Assembly: GCA_023228285.1 (NCBI GenBank)
Contig: JALOBM010000090.1
Location: forward strand, 1-7,550
Source: Candidatus Cloacimonadota bacterium
GTDB lineage: Bacteria > Cloacimonadota > Cloacimonadia > Cloacimonadales > Cloacimonadaceae
Direction of reading: 5' to 3'
Length of the DNA: 7,550 nt
The notes beneath the pieces are model-generated. The model was not told where the DNA came from and searched no databases. It saw only the letters and a list, made by a program, of their open reading frames with translations. Shown piece after piece: positions 1-6,988 of this stretch; positions within the stretch are counted from its first letter, which is position 1; each line of letters begins with the position of its first letter. The position numbers and the translations under genes were made by a program.

Positions 1-851
1 ATGTTATGAAAGAAGAGATGGGAATGAACCCATTGCTTGTAACAGTTGAGGATATGTTCCCGATGACAGAGGCCGGTAAGCATAACATTAGAAATATCTC
101 AGAGCGGTTCGGGTGTGACATTATTAGCTTAAAACCATCTATTGAGGCGATTAAAAAGTCAATGCGCTATTGTTTCGAGCGTTATGGTAAGCCAACCTAT
201 CTGATAGATCGTTATATATATTCCTACCCACTTTGGATGGCTAAAAACTTTAATATCCCACTTTTGGTTTATGGCGAGAATGTTGGTAATGAATACTCCT
301 CCGAAGAGGAGTCTCCATCGGCTAAAAATCAGATAAGTAACGGGGTCGCCAGTGGAATAACTAAAGATGAACTTATCCACTATGCCGGGATTGATAAAAA
401 CCAGCTGATTTATTTTGATGCCCCAGATTTAGATGGAGTTGAACCTATCTACCTATCCTATTTTATAAAGTGGAACTCTTATCAAAATTACCTATATGCT
501 AAAAATAACGGATTTCATGATCTAACCCATGAGTGGGATCGCACGATGAACGTAGATAACCATGATCAGGTCGATAGCCGTATATACTGGATTCACCCAT
601 GGATGAAATACCCTAAATTCGGACATACCTTTGCAACAGACTATTGTTCCAGAATGATCAGGTACGGGATGATGACCAGGGAAGAAGCATTAGAGAAGAT
701 TAAAAGAGAAAAAGAATTAGATCCTGTCGTGGTAAGAGAGTTTTGTGAATTTTTGGGATATAAAGAATGGGAATTTTGGAGAATTGTAGATAAATTTTAT
801 AACCGTGACTTATTTAAGTGGGAGGGCGAAGAATGGATATTACAGGACTAA
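1..851 (+). CDS. N-acetyl sugar amidotransferase, WbpG/PseA-like (5' end outside window)
   Basis: Family proteins use an ATP-pyrophosphatase (PP-loop) domain to turn an acetamido group on a sugar into an acetamidino group, normally with ammonia from a HisH/HisF-like partner; known cases act in LPS O-antigen (WbpG) and flagellar pseudaminic acid (PseA) synthesis. Numbering from the first visible Met at position 6, I see the family landmarks GMNPLLVT (6-13), LLVYGENVGNEYSS (86-99), YFIKWNSYQNY (152-162), NHDQVDS (185-191), HPWMKYPKFGHTFATDYCSR (197-216) and GYKEWEFWRIVDKFYNRDLF (251-270). The frame is open to the window edge, and the family's PP-loop (SGGKDS type) normally lies just before the GMNP segment, so the true start is upstream and roughly 90-100 residues are missing. 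The ATG at 6 is therefore probably internal. The 3' end overlaps the next gene by 19 bases, implying co-transcription. No glutaminase partner is visible. The family call is strong from recognised motifs; the sugar substrate is unknown. Confidence 0.85.
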   Translation, partial: VMKEEMGMNPLLVTVEDMFPMTEAGKHNIRNISERFGCDIISLKPSIEAIKKSMRYCFERYGKPTYLIDRYIYSYPLWMAKNFNIPLLVYGENVGNEYSSEEESPSAKNQISNGVASGITKDELIHYAGIDKNQLIYFDAPDLDGVEPIYLSYFIKWNSYQNYLYAKNNGFHDLTHEWDRTMNVDNHDQVDSRIYWIHPWMKYPKFGHTFATDYCSRMIRYGMMTREEALEKIKREKELDPVVVREFCEFLGYKEWEFWRIVDKFYNRDLFKWEGEEWILQD

Positions 852-1495
852 AGGGAACCGAAAATAGTGATATTTATATTATTGGTTCTGGAAGTAGTTT
901 AGACTATATTCCTAAAAGTTTTTTCCAGGACAAAGTAACGATTGGGGTTAATACTGCCTACAATCATGTCCCTTGTAAATATACCATCTGCCATCATTAT
1001 TGCGTGCTTCAGCCCATTATAGATTCCGGGGAGACAATTGTAGTTACAAGCGAATATGAGTCATGTGTGCTAAATAGTTGCATAAGGGGGTTTAAAGGTC
1101 CTTACAAACATGATGGAACCTACGAAAACGTGCCTTATTTGCCGCTAAAAGGGACATATTATTACTATAAGCACTCAAATCAAGGATATGAGTCAATAAA
1201 AATTGTCGATAAGGATGGTTGGCTAACGGCAGGGGGAACAATTGTTACAGAAGCCATTCATTTTGCCTACTTTCTTGGTGCGAAAAACATCATCCTTTGT
1301 GGTGTTGATGGTGGATTCATTGATGGGAAAACAAATGTGACGGGATATAGCTCCCCAACAAATAGTGATCACATGAAAAACGTGCAAAAACAATTAGAGC
1401 AGATTTCCTCATGGGTTCGTGGCAGGGGTGTTCCAGTCATGAGTATAAACCCATTTATTAATTTCACACTAGAAGGGCATCATTTTACTTTATAA
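833..1495 (+). CDS. DUF115/MptE-like (Maf/Cst-type) putative glycan-modifying protein
   Basis: About 220 residues. The N-terminus has a beta strand and glycine-rich turn, IYIIGSGSSLDYIP (14-27), like the G-x-G-x-SL nucleotide-binding start of DUF115 proteins and Cst-type sialyltransferases. The second half carries AGGTIVTEAIHFAYFLGAKN (133-152) followed by IILCGVDGGFIDG (153-165), which matches the usual DUF115 pattern of a GG(T/S)-helix, then a strand ending in a G-x-D turn. DUF115 occurs in MptE pterin pyrophosphokinases and in Maf proteins that glycosylate flagellin; next to a sugar amidotransferase a glycan role is more likely. I chose the ATG at 833 because GGAGGG lies 7 bases upstream (821-826); the in-frame GTG at 818 would put that motif inside the gene. 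It overlaps the amidotransferase end by 19 bases. There is no signal peptide or membrane segment, so it is probably cytosolic. Fold fairly likely, activity uncertain. Confidence 0.6.
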   Translation: MDITGLKGTENSDIYIIGSGSSLDYIPKSFFQDKVTIGVNTAYNHVPCKYTICHHYCVLQPIIDSGETIVVTSEYESCVLNSCIRGFKGPYKHDGTYENVPYLPLKGTYYYYKHSNQGYESIKIVDKDGWLTAGGTIVTEAIHFAYFLGAKNIILCGVDGGFIDGKTNVTGYSSPTNSDHMKNVQKQLEQISSWVRGRGVPVMSINPFINFTLEGHHFTL

Positions 1496-1555
1496 TTTGT
1501 ATAATAATTTTTTGTAATTTTGCAAGGGGTCTATTTTGGATAAAACTATAATTAC
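1496..1555 (+). promoter_or_regulatory. Candidate Bacteroidota-type promoter before the head module
   Basis: This is the only substantial gap between genes in the window (60 bases, strongly A/T-rich). It contains TAATTTTG at 1515-1522, an exact match to the Bacteroidota -7 consensus TAnnTTTG. A TTTG at 1496-1499 could be the -33 element, but the 15-base spacing is shorter than the usual 19-21. A start point near 1528-1530 would leave a leader of about 27 bases before the ATG at 1556. TATTTTGG at 1532 is a weaker alternative box. The short motif in A/T-rich DNA could arise by chance. I see no stem-loop terminator here. Confidence 0.35.
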
Positions 1556-2137
1556 ATGGCAGACATTATTTGTGCAACAGAGTGTACGGGTGGATTAGAA
1601 ATGCCGGCATTTCCAGATTCTTGCGGACGTGTTGACTTCGGATTCCCGAAACTCATTATACTGGCTTTGAAAGATTCGGTTACTTGCACGGGATCAGATT
1701 ATCTGGTTCCAAGTGTGGCAGACTTTCAGGAAGCAATTGGGAGCGACTGTATCATTATCAATGATTTGGCAAATGGAGTGAAGATTCCAGAGGAGGTAGA
1801 AGAGATTGGCCCGGCTGATACGGCTGATAATCTTCCAGAATATGTTAATGCAAGAGAAGGCATTACCGGAAATCTGAAAAATATCAATCTTGAGATTCTT
1901 AATGCGCTGGAAAAGCTTAACTGTCATTCCAGGCTTCAGATGTGGTACGTGACTAATAAAGGATGGTGCTTTGGAGGACGGAAAGGCTATACTATTCCTT
2001 GGTATTCAAGGGATTGGGAACATGCCGGATACGGTCCTAATAAAAGTATGATTCCAATTTCGTGTACCTGGGTTCGCAAACCAGAAACCACGGGTGCAGA
2101 TCAAGACTATGGTTATCTTGAATTAGTAAATTCATGA
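1556..2137 (+). CDS. Cysteine-rich hypothetical phage protein, possible virion component
   Basis: 193 residues, family not recognised. It has eight cysteines (6, 10, 23, 44, 65, 123, 138, 170), unusual for a cytoplasmic phage protein of this size, with an N-terminal cluster CATECTGGLEMPAFPDSCG (6-24). The middle (75-98) is acidic and proline-containing, likely a loop; the C-terminal third is aromatic and beta-like (MWYVTNKGWCFGG at 129-141, PISCTWVRKPETTG at 167-180). There is no hydrophobic segment long enough for a membrane helix or signal peptide. The ATG at 1556 has no Shine-Dalgarno sequence but an A/T-rich leader, as at other starts here. Its stop overlaps the start of the portal-like gene by four bases (ATGA, 2134-2137), a sign of translational coupling. 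Position as first gene of the head module suggests a virion or assembly role; a tail-tube-like or head-decoration protein is possible, but that is inference only. Confidence 0.75.
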   Translation: MADIICATECTGGLEMPAFPDSCGRVDFGFPKLIILALKDSVTCTGSDYLVPSVADFQEAIGSDCIIINDLANGVKIPEEVEEIGPADTADNLPEYVNAREGITGNLKNINLEILNALEKLNCHSRLQMWYVTNKGWCFGGRKGYTIPWYSRDWEHAGYGPNKSMIPISCTWVRKPETTGADQDYGYLELVNS

Positions 2138-3909
2138 TATTAACAGAGCAACAGATTAAGGACTATATCCTTTCTCCTGCCCGGAGTGAAGAGATTCGCA
2201 ATGGGCTAAAGTTGCAGAGCGACCATAAGGTTCATGTTACGGGCGAGGGCTATGTTGACACTTTGAAAAAAGTGATTGGAGAGACCAGGGCTATGCAATT
2301 TGGGGGTGAGAGAGAATTGTCCAAGCCCGTAACAATGTTCCTTACAAGAAAAATACGCGATGAGCTTTCCCGGTGGAAAAACACCCAGGGAACGCGTAAA
2401 ACGTATGATTTTGGCGAGAGTCAAGAACTTGTACATAATTTTAGAGATGTCCTAAATACGGTATGGAAAAATGGGACAATTGATGACTTTGCCGACTTTA
2501 TTAACGATGCTCTTTATACTGATTTTAACGGTTTTGCTATTGTCGAGAGACCAGTTAAGGACGGATCATTTGAGATAAGAGATGGGATTCGGCAAACTCC
2601 AATAGGTGTTCCATATATTATATTCAAAGGACTTGAGGATGTTCATGACTTTATGGTTAACGGCAAGCGAACGGAGTATCTTATCTTGAAATTTGCTGCT
2701 GGGCTATTTCGTGTGCTGGATGATTCTGGTGATTATATCTATAAGTTAAAAGATGGGAAGGTATTTTTGTCTGACGACTACCCTATTATAAAGAACGAAT
2801 TAGGATATGTCGCTGCTATTCAGATAAGTAGCATCCTTGCAAGTCCATTGAATGATCACATTAAGACATCACCTATTCACCAGACGATTCCGCTTTTACA
2901 GGATTATCTGACTTCTCATGCCGAGCATACCATTAGTAAGATATTGCACGCTCATCCGATATTAGCACTAATAGGACAAAAGTGTACTTATTCTAAAAAC
3001 GGACATGCTTGTTCTAATGGAAAGATATTTGATGAGAATGGTGACGAAACGGTATGCCCGAATTGCGGTGGAGTTGGTGCTGTTGTGCCTAAAAACTCAA
3101 GCGAGGTAATTATCCTACCGGAGCTTGATGCGCAGGGCAATTCGTTCTCCATGAGCAACATAGGACAATACATAACTCCTCCTGTCGAGGTATTAAAATA
3201 TCAGGCAGAGGAGTTAGAAGAATTAGAGCGGACGATAATTTATTCTGGAACTGGGATTAAGACATTAGTGAAAACCGAGTTCCAAACGGCTACCGAGATC
3301 GTGTTAAACCTTAAACCTCTGGAAGATAAGATCAGTGCATTGCTGGATAATATCGAGAGGGTTGAAGAATTTATGACTGATTGTATTGGCAAGTTATATA
3401 GCAAGAAATATAGAGGTTGTCAAATATATTATGGCAGGAAACTAAACATCCGAGATGAGAACCTAATATTGAATGAAATTGAGGCTTCTAAGCGAAGTGG
3501 TATGCCTTTGAGTCAAATCAGGCTTTTAGTTCAGGAATTGATTATTACAAGAAACAGGAACAGCAAGCAGGATTTAGATCGTGCGCTGATCCTTCTTGAC
3601 GTGGAACCATGTAGCGTATTAAGTATTAAAGAAGTTATGGAGAGTCCATATATATCTAATGATATTAAGATATATAAATATAACTTTGACGATTATGTGG
3701 ATCGGTTTGAGCGAGAGTATTCACCGATTTCGTTATTTGGATCTGGTCAGAAATGGGCAGATCGGATTAAGTCTATCAAACAAATAATAGATAGGTACAA
3801 TGCCGAGAGTATTAAAAATTTACAAGCACAACAATCAGGAGATCCGCAGGGAGATGTGGATAGACGACTATCTTTGGGAGAGGGTGGTGCAGGGGAACCT
3901 GGAACCTGA
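2134..3909 (+). CDS. Putative portal protein with zinc-ribbon-like insert
   Basis: 591 residues. Portal proteins form the dodecameric ring at one capsid vertex through which DNA is packaged and to which the tail attaches. Support is length, a long mixed alpha/beta N-terminal part, a helical segment around EELEELERTII (residues 365-375), then a KT...TATEI-type stretch and a long helix (LEDKISALLDNIERVEEFMT), an arrangement common to portal clip/stem/crown regions, plus position directly upstream of scaffold and capsid genes. Between the halves lies an insert with cysteines 284, 293, 308 and 311 (C-x8-C-x14-C-x2-C, ending CPNCGGVG), resembling a zinc ribbon. The C-terminal 25 residues (after about 565) are Gln/Gly-rich and probably disordered. 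The start ATG overlaps the previous stop by four bases and has no Shine-Dalgarno. A minor head protein is the main alternative; I recognise the type from pattern and context, not from a search. Confidence 0.7.
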   Translation: MILTEQQIKDYILSPARSEEIRNGLKLQSDHKVHVTGEGYVDTLKKVIGETRAMQFGGERELSKPVTMFLTRKIRDELSRWKNTQGTRKTYDFGESQELVHNFRDVLNTVWKNGTIDDFADFINDALYTDFNGFAIVERPVKDGSFEIRDGIRQTPIGVPYIIFKGLEDVHDFMVNGKRTEYLILKFAAGLFRVLDDSGDYIYKLKDGKVFLSDDYPIIKNELGYVAAIQISSILASPLNDHIKTSPIHQTIPLLQDYLTSHAEHTISKILHAHPILALIGQKCTYSKNGHACSNGKIFDENGDETVCPNCGGVGAVVPKNSSEVIILPELDAQGNSFSMSNIGQYITPPVEVLKYQAEELEELERTIIYSGTGIKTLVKTEFQTATEIVLNLKPLEDKISALLDNIERVEEFMTDCIGKLYSKKYRGCQIYYGRKLNIRDENLILNEIEASKRSGMPLSQIRLLVQELIITRNRNSKQDLDRALILLDVEPCSVLSIKEVMESPYISNDIKIYKYNFDDYVDRFEREYSPISLFGSGQKWADRIKSIKQIIDRYNAESIKNLQAQQSGDPQGDVDRRLSLGEGGAGEPGT

Positions 3910-4120
3910 TGTAAGATGGGAACTGGCAGTAATAACAGATCCCGAAGAGGAATTAATCAAGGAAGTGAGGAATATCCAAGATGAAAGCAAGACCGATTTT
4001 AAAGGACGGGACGATAGCCCCAGTCGAGAGAGAGTTCAGCCCACAACAGTGGGAAAGGCTAAAACGAACATTCGGAAAAAAGCTCCGGTGGGAGGAAATA
4101 AAAATAAGAAAAAAGCATGA
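3854..4120 (+). CDS. Small hypothetical protein at the portal-scaffold junction
   Basis: 88 residues from the ATG at 3854, or 106 from an in-frame ATG at 3800. I prefer 3854 because it overlaps the portal-like gene by 56 rather than 110 bases and has AGGAG at 3837-3841, though 12 bases away. The first half, starting MWIDDYLWERVVQGNLEPDV, looks like an ordered, acidic, Trp-containing segment; the second half is Lys/Gly/Asn-rich and probably disordered, ending in KKK-A. Its stop shares ATGA (4117-4120) with the start of the scaffold-like gene, which supports real translation. Against it, the last 140 bases are also read in another frame by a more protein-like small gene at 3981-4130. No family recognised; a small head-assembly or accessory role is only suggested by position. 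Confidence 0.5.
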   Translation: MWIDDYLWERVVQGNLEPDVRWELAVITDPEEELIKEVRNIQDESKTDFKGRDDSPSRERVQPTTVGKAKTNIRKKAPVGGNKNKKKA

Positions 4121-4130
4121 ACGAAAATGA
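3981..4130 (+). CDS. Overlapping 49-residue small ORF with WE-rich motif
   Basis: The reading is 49 residues, beginning MKARPILKDGTIAPVERE and containing FSPQQWERLKRTFGKKLRWE. It is highly charged, with two tryptophans and a likely amphipathic helix, and looks like a genuine small protein of the short basic type seen among phage structural genes. GAGG at 3967-3970 lies 10 bases before the ATG. It is fully in another frame than both neighbours: it overlaps the 3854-4120 frame by 140 bases and the first 14 bases of the scaffold-like gene. Either this is the real gene and the longer frame is a shadow over its second half, or both are translated. I cannot separate these from one sequence. Confidence 0.4.
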   Translation: MKARPILKDGTIAPVEREFSPQQWERLKRTFGKKLRWEEIKIRKKHERK

Positions 4131-4962
4131 TGTAGCTGCCATTGCGCAGTTGTTTGGGAAACCAAAGGAAGAAATTAGTACCGCTATAACCAACGGCGGT
4201 GTTTCAAAGTTAGTTGCCGATTTTACGGCTTCAAGAAAAATTATGACCCAGGAGGATTTCGATAAATACCAGGAGAATTATCGCCAGGTGGTTATCAATG
4301 ACTTGGTTAGTAATAAACATGACCTTCCGCAAGCTATTTATGAATATGTGAAGGGAAGTGTCTTGGAGAAAAAAGAGAGAGATTTGGCCAAGACGTTCGG
4401 TGTTAGCGATTATAAAGGCTTTAATGACTTGATGGATAAGATTGTTGAACAATCCAAAAATAGACCCGATGAAGATGAGATCAAGCGGCTGAAGTCTAAA
4501 ATTGTTGAGATCGAGACTGAAAAGGAGAAAGCTGTCTCTGAAGCTATTGAAAACGGTAACAAACGATTTATCGGGGCTGAACTTGGTAAACTTATTTCAG
4601 ACATACCGATTGATGCAGATGGTGAAGCACTTGAGAATCAGAAGGAAGTATTACTCACGATGTTCAAGATGCGCCATAAGATCAACGTGGATGGAGAGAA
4701 GATTGTTGTGATGGACCATGACGGGAAACCGATCACGGACAGCAAACTTGATCCCCGGCCTTTGTCTGAGATATTTAATGAGTTTGCCCCAAAATATGTG
4801 AAGTTAAAAAGTCCTGACGGTGGACGGGGTGATGGATCTACCAACCCAAAAGGTGAGATTTCTTTTGATGATTATTGCATTAAAAATAATATTGAGCGAA
4901 ATTCATTAGCTGCTGCAACAGCACAAAAGGAGCTTACCTCACGGGGATTTAAACTTGTATAA
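4117..4962 (+). CDS. Putative capsid scaffolding protein
   Basis: 281 residues, acidic and mostly helical, lying three bases upstream of the probable major capsid gene, which is the standard place for a scaffold. Scaffolds direct capsid subunits into a procapsid shell and leave before or during DNA packaging. Residues about 117-147 (from PDEDEIKRLKSKIVEIETEK onward) form a clear coiled-coil heptad stretch. A region with HDGKPITDSKLDPRPLSEIF (201-220) recalls the segment often seen near the C-terminus of scaffold-like phage proteins, then a Gly/Ser/Asp linker (232-244) and a small C-terminal helical domain that could bind capsid. No Ser-His or other protease signature is seen, so it does not look like a protease-scaffold fusion. 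The ATG at 4117 overlaps the preceding stop by four bases. Role inferred from composition and position; primary sequence of scaffolds is poorly conserved. Confidence 0.65.
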   Translation: MNENDVAAIAQLFGKPKEEISTAITNGGVSKLVADFTASRKIMTQEDFDKYQENYRQVVINDLVSNKHDLPQAIYEYVKGSVLEKKERDLAKTFGVSDYKGFNDLMDKIVEQSKNRPDEDEIKRLKSKIVEIETEKEKAVSEAIENGNKRFIGAELGKLISDIPIDADGEALENQKEVLLTMFKMRHKINVDGEKIVVMDHDGKPITDSKLDPRPLSEIFNEFAPKYVKLKSPDGGRGDGSTNPKGEISFDDYCIKNNIERNSLAAATAQKELTSRGFKLV

Positions 4963-4965
4963 AAA

Positions 4966-5979
4966 ATGGCAAATTATTCTAATAGTGTACTTTTAGCTGC
5001 CGTTGGAATCATGAATGATCGGTTTAATGCTCACGAGCTGAGAAAACCGATCTATGGTGCTCACGAGGCTTTCTTGGAATTTCGTGACTATTCGATTCCA
5101 GACATGGCAGACATTCGGAAGTCTGAAAACAGGACTACCACGGTAAAATATCTTACAAAAACATCACCTTCAGTTGCAAATGCACGGAGCTGTACTCCTT
5201 CGGCAGCTTTTGGTGAAAGTGGATCGATTAACTTATCGTGGAAGACTTATTCTACGACTGTGGGGCATTCTTATAAGATTTTCGACAATAACTACTACTC
5301 CGAGGCTCAAGGCTTCGCAAATGATCTCTATGGTGCTTTCCTTGCGCTGCATGATGCTATTGAAACCGATGCGATTGCTTATCTTGAGACAAATAGAACT
5401 GGCGTAAATGCCGGATCTTCTTCGCTTGGTACGTTTAACACTACCGCTGATAAGTTCAACATCGCTAATGCAAATAAAGACCGATATCTCAATTATGTTG
5501 ATACGGTTATGCGCGAGAATAAGTATTATGGCGATATTCGGCATATTAACAACGTTGCTGCTACTGCCTTATGGAAAGAGCAAACGGCACAGGGACCTGC
5601 TAATGACAGCAACCTGGCTTATCAGTTTGGCCGCATGAAGCTCTTGGAAAGTCACACGATTACGACCGGATCTGATCTCATTACTGCTTATGCATTTGAT
5701 CCTTATGCCGTTACGATGATTGATTGGATTCCTTCAATCAATCGTAAGGGTATTGTTTCCGGGCAAGAAGAGTGGACTACTATGGGTGATATTTTTGGAT
5801 TCCCGATTACTTGGGCTGTATTTAAGAAAGAAGCCTGTACGGATACGACTGACTATGGCGGACACACGCAGGATCTTAAGACCGTATATGAGATTTCTGT
5901 GGACATTTCATTTGCGAAAGCTCCACTATCGGTTGCTACGGAAACGCCTATCTTTAAGTTTGGGTTGCTCGCAAGCTAA
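4966..5979 (+). CDS. Putative major capsid protein (HK97-fold type inferred)
   Basis: 337 residues, soluble, without signal or membrane segments, in the place expected for the coat protein: after portal and scaffold. The sequence is typical of phage coat proteins: a helical N-terminal arm (about 1-35), a Ser/Thr-rich region (54-105) with SINLSWKTYSTTVGHSYKIF, a long helix with many small and acidic residues (EAQGFANDLYGAFLALHDAI, 113-132) resembling the HK97 spine helix, and a C-terminal segment with the pattern DIFGFPITWAVFKK (275-288) and a beta strand near the end (VYEISVDISFA, 307-317). It starts three bases after the scaffold-like stop; TAAAAAATG gives no Shine-Dalgarno but an A-run leader typical of Bacteroidota. 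Codon use is regular and the gene appears intact. No N-terminal scaffold-like extension or cleavage site is evident. Confidence 0.75.
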   Translation: MANYSNSVLLAAVGIMNDRFNAHELRKPIYGAHEAFLEFRDYSIPDMADIRKSENRTTTVKYLTKTSPSVANARSCTPSAAFGESGSINLSWKTYSTTVGHSYKIFDNNYYSEAQGFANDLYGAFLALHDAIETDAIAYLETNRTGVNAGSSSLGTFNTTADKFNIANANKDRYLNYVDTVMRENKYYGDIRHINNVAATALWKEQTAQGPANDSNLAYQFGRMKLLESHTITTGSDLITAYAFDPYAVTMIDWIPSINRKGIVSGQEEWTTMGDIFGFPITWAVFKKEACTDTTDYGGHTQDLKTVYEISVDISFAKAPLSVATETPIFKFGLLAS

Positions 5980-5981
5980 CC

Positions 5982-6977
5982 ATGAAAATCAGGGTTTGGC
6001 TGCCGGATAAGTACGGTGGTACTGGGTTGTATCGGTTAGATATGCCCCACAGAAATCTACCGTTTGAGGTTGAATTTTCAACCGATCCGGCAGTTGACGC
6101 TGATATCTTGGTGGCATCAAAGGCAAATTTATTGGATGTCTTACCAATAGTCCCTGACATTAAAGCTCGTGGGACTATTTTTGTGCTGGATTTTGATGAT
6201 TATTGGATACTTCCACCAAATCATTTACTTTACCAACACTATAAGGATAATAATATTACTGGAATTCTACGGGATGGATTGCGAATTGCTGATCATGTAA
6301 CTTGCACGACTGATCTACTGGCTGATGCTATTCGACCGATAAATAAAAATGTAACGGTATTAGAGAATGCAATAGATTATTCGAGACCTCAGTTTCAGAT
6401 CAATAAATTACAGTCAGATAAGATTAGGTTTGGGTGGGTTGGTGGTCATTGTCACTTGCCCGATATTTTGTTATTAGATGGAACACCGGCCCGTTTAAGT
6501 GGGGAGTTCTTCATACTTCTTTTTGGTCATGATCTGCAAAGGAACTCAATATATGATCGCTTTGCTTATATCATGAGTGGTCATAATAAGGTGAAGAATT
6601 TCGGCATTGTGAAACAAAGACCTTTTGATCAATACACGGATTTTTACAACTATTTTGATGTAGCACTAATACCACTTCGGGATGATAAGTTTAATTCAAT
6701 GAAAAGCGAGTTAAAATTAGTTGAAGCTGCTTGTTTTAAGAAGGCCGCAATTGTTAGTGATGTATATCCGTACAGGCCCTATCTAAGGGATGGTAAGAAC
6801 TGCCTAACGACAACTAATAAGACGGATTGGTATAAGAAAATGATGAAGTTAATTAAGAATCCAACAATGGCTGATGACTTAGGAAATCAGCTATACGAGG
6901 ACTTACATGATTATTTTGATATCAACCGGGTTAACGAAAAGAGGATAGAGCTATATAATTTATTGTTAACTTCGTAA
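5982..6977 (+). CDS. GT4-like (GT-B fold) glycosyltransferase
   Basis: 331 residues. GT4 enzymes transfer a sugar from a nucleotide-sugar to an acceptor with retention. The N-terminal Rossmann half begins MKIRVWLPDKYGGTGLYRLD and includes FVLDFDDYWILPPNHLLY (67-84) and the junction HVTCTTDLLADAI (105-117). The C-terminal half has VTVLENAID (124-132), IRFGWVGGHCH (148-158) and the donor-binding region PLRDDKFNSMKSELKLVEAA (231-250) followed by KKAAIVSDVYPYRPY (253-267). These correspond to the usual GT4 order: inter-domain linker, G-W-x-G turn, and E/K-rich donor loop ahead of the 'A-I-V-S-D' strand. No signal or membrane segment, so it acts in the cytosol. The ATG lies two bases after the probable capsid gene's stop, so it is almost surely co-transcribed with it. 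The sugar donor and acceptor are unknown; virion protein glycosylation is the most natural guess. Confidence 0.85.
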   Translation: MKIRVWLPDKYGGTGLYRLDMPHRNLPFEVEFSTDPAVDADILVASKANLLDVLPIVPDIKARGTIFVLDFDDYWILPPNHLLYQHYKDNNITGILRDGLRIADHVTCTTDLLADAIRPINKNVTVLENAIDYSRPQFQINKLQSDKIRFGWVGGHCHLPDILLLDGTPARLSGEFFILLFGHDLQRNSIYDRFAYIMSGHNKVKNFGIVKQRPFDQYTDFYNYFDVALIPLRDDKFNSMKSELKLVEAACFKKAAIVSDVYPYRPYLRDGKNCLTTTNKTDWYKKMMKLIKNPTMADDLGNQLYEDLHDYFDINRVNEKRIELYNLLLTS

Positions 6978-6988
6978 AAACAATTGTA

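Noticed and set aside
6..851. Full-length gene starting at the ATG at position 6
   Set aside because: The product would lack the PP-loop that the family needs, and the frame is open to the window edge, so a start outside the window is more likely.
1493..1555. Rho-independent terminator after the DUF115-like gene
   Set aside because: There are T-runs, but no G/C-rich inverted repeat before them.
3035..3078. DnaJ-like CxxCxGxG zinc-finger repeat reading of CPNCGGVG
   Set aside because: Only one such repeat is present and there is no J-domain; the protein is otherwise portal-like, so a zinc-ribbon insert is the better description.
3800..3909. Frameshift joining the portal-like gene to the small downstream frame
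   Set aside because: The portal-like C-terminus reads as a natural Gln/Gly-rich tail ending in a stop at 3907-3909, and no strong slippery sequence is seen; separate genes are simpler.
5233..5544. Minus-strand open frame of 103 codons inside the capsid gene
   Set aside because: It is fully antisense to the well-supported capsid gene, has no leader signals and an unlikely composition; all genes here run on the plus strand.
5720..6010. Plus-strand open frame of 96 codons across the capsid-glycosyltransferase junction
   Set aside because: It is out of frame with both flanking genes, Arg/Leu-rich, and both neighbours have clean starts and stops.
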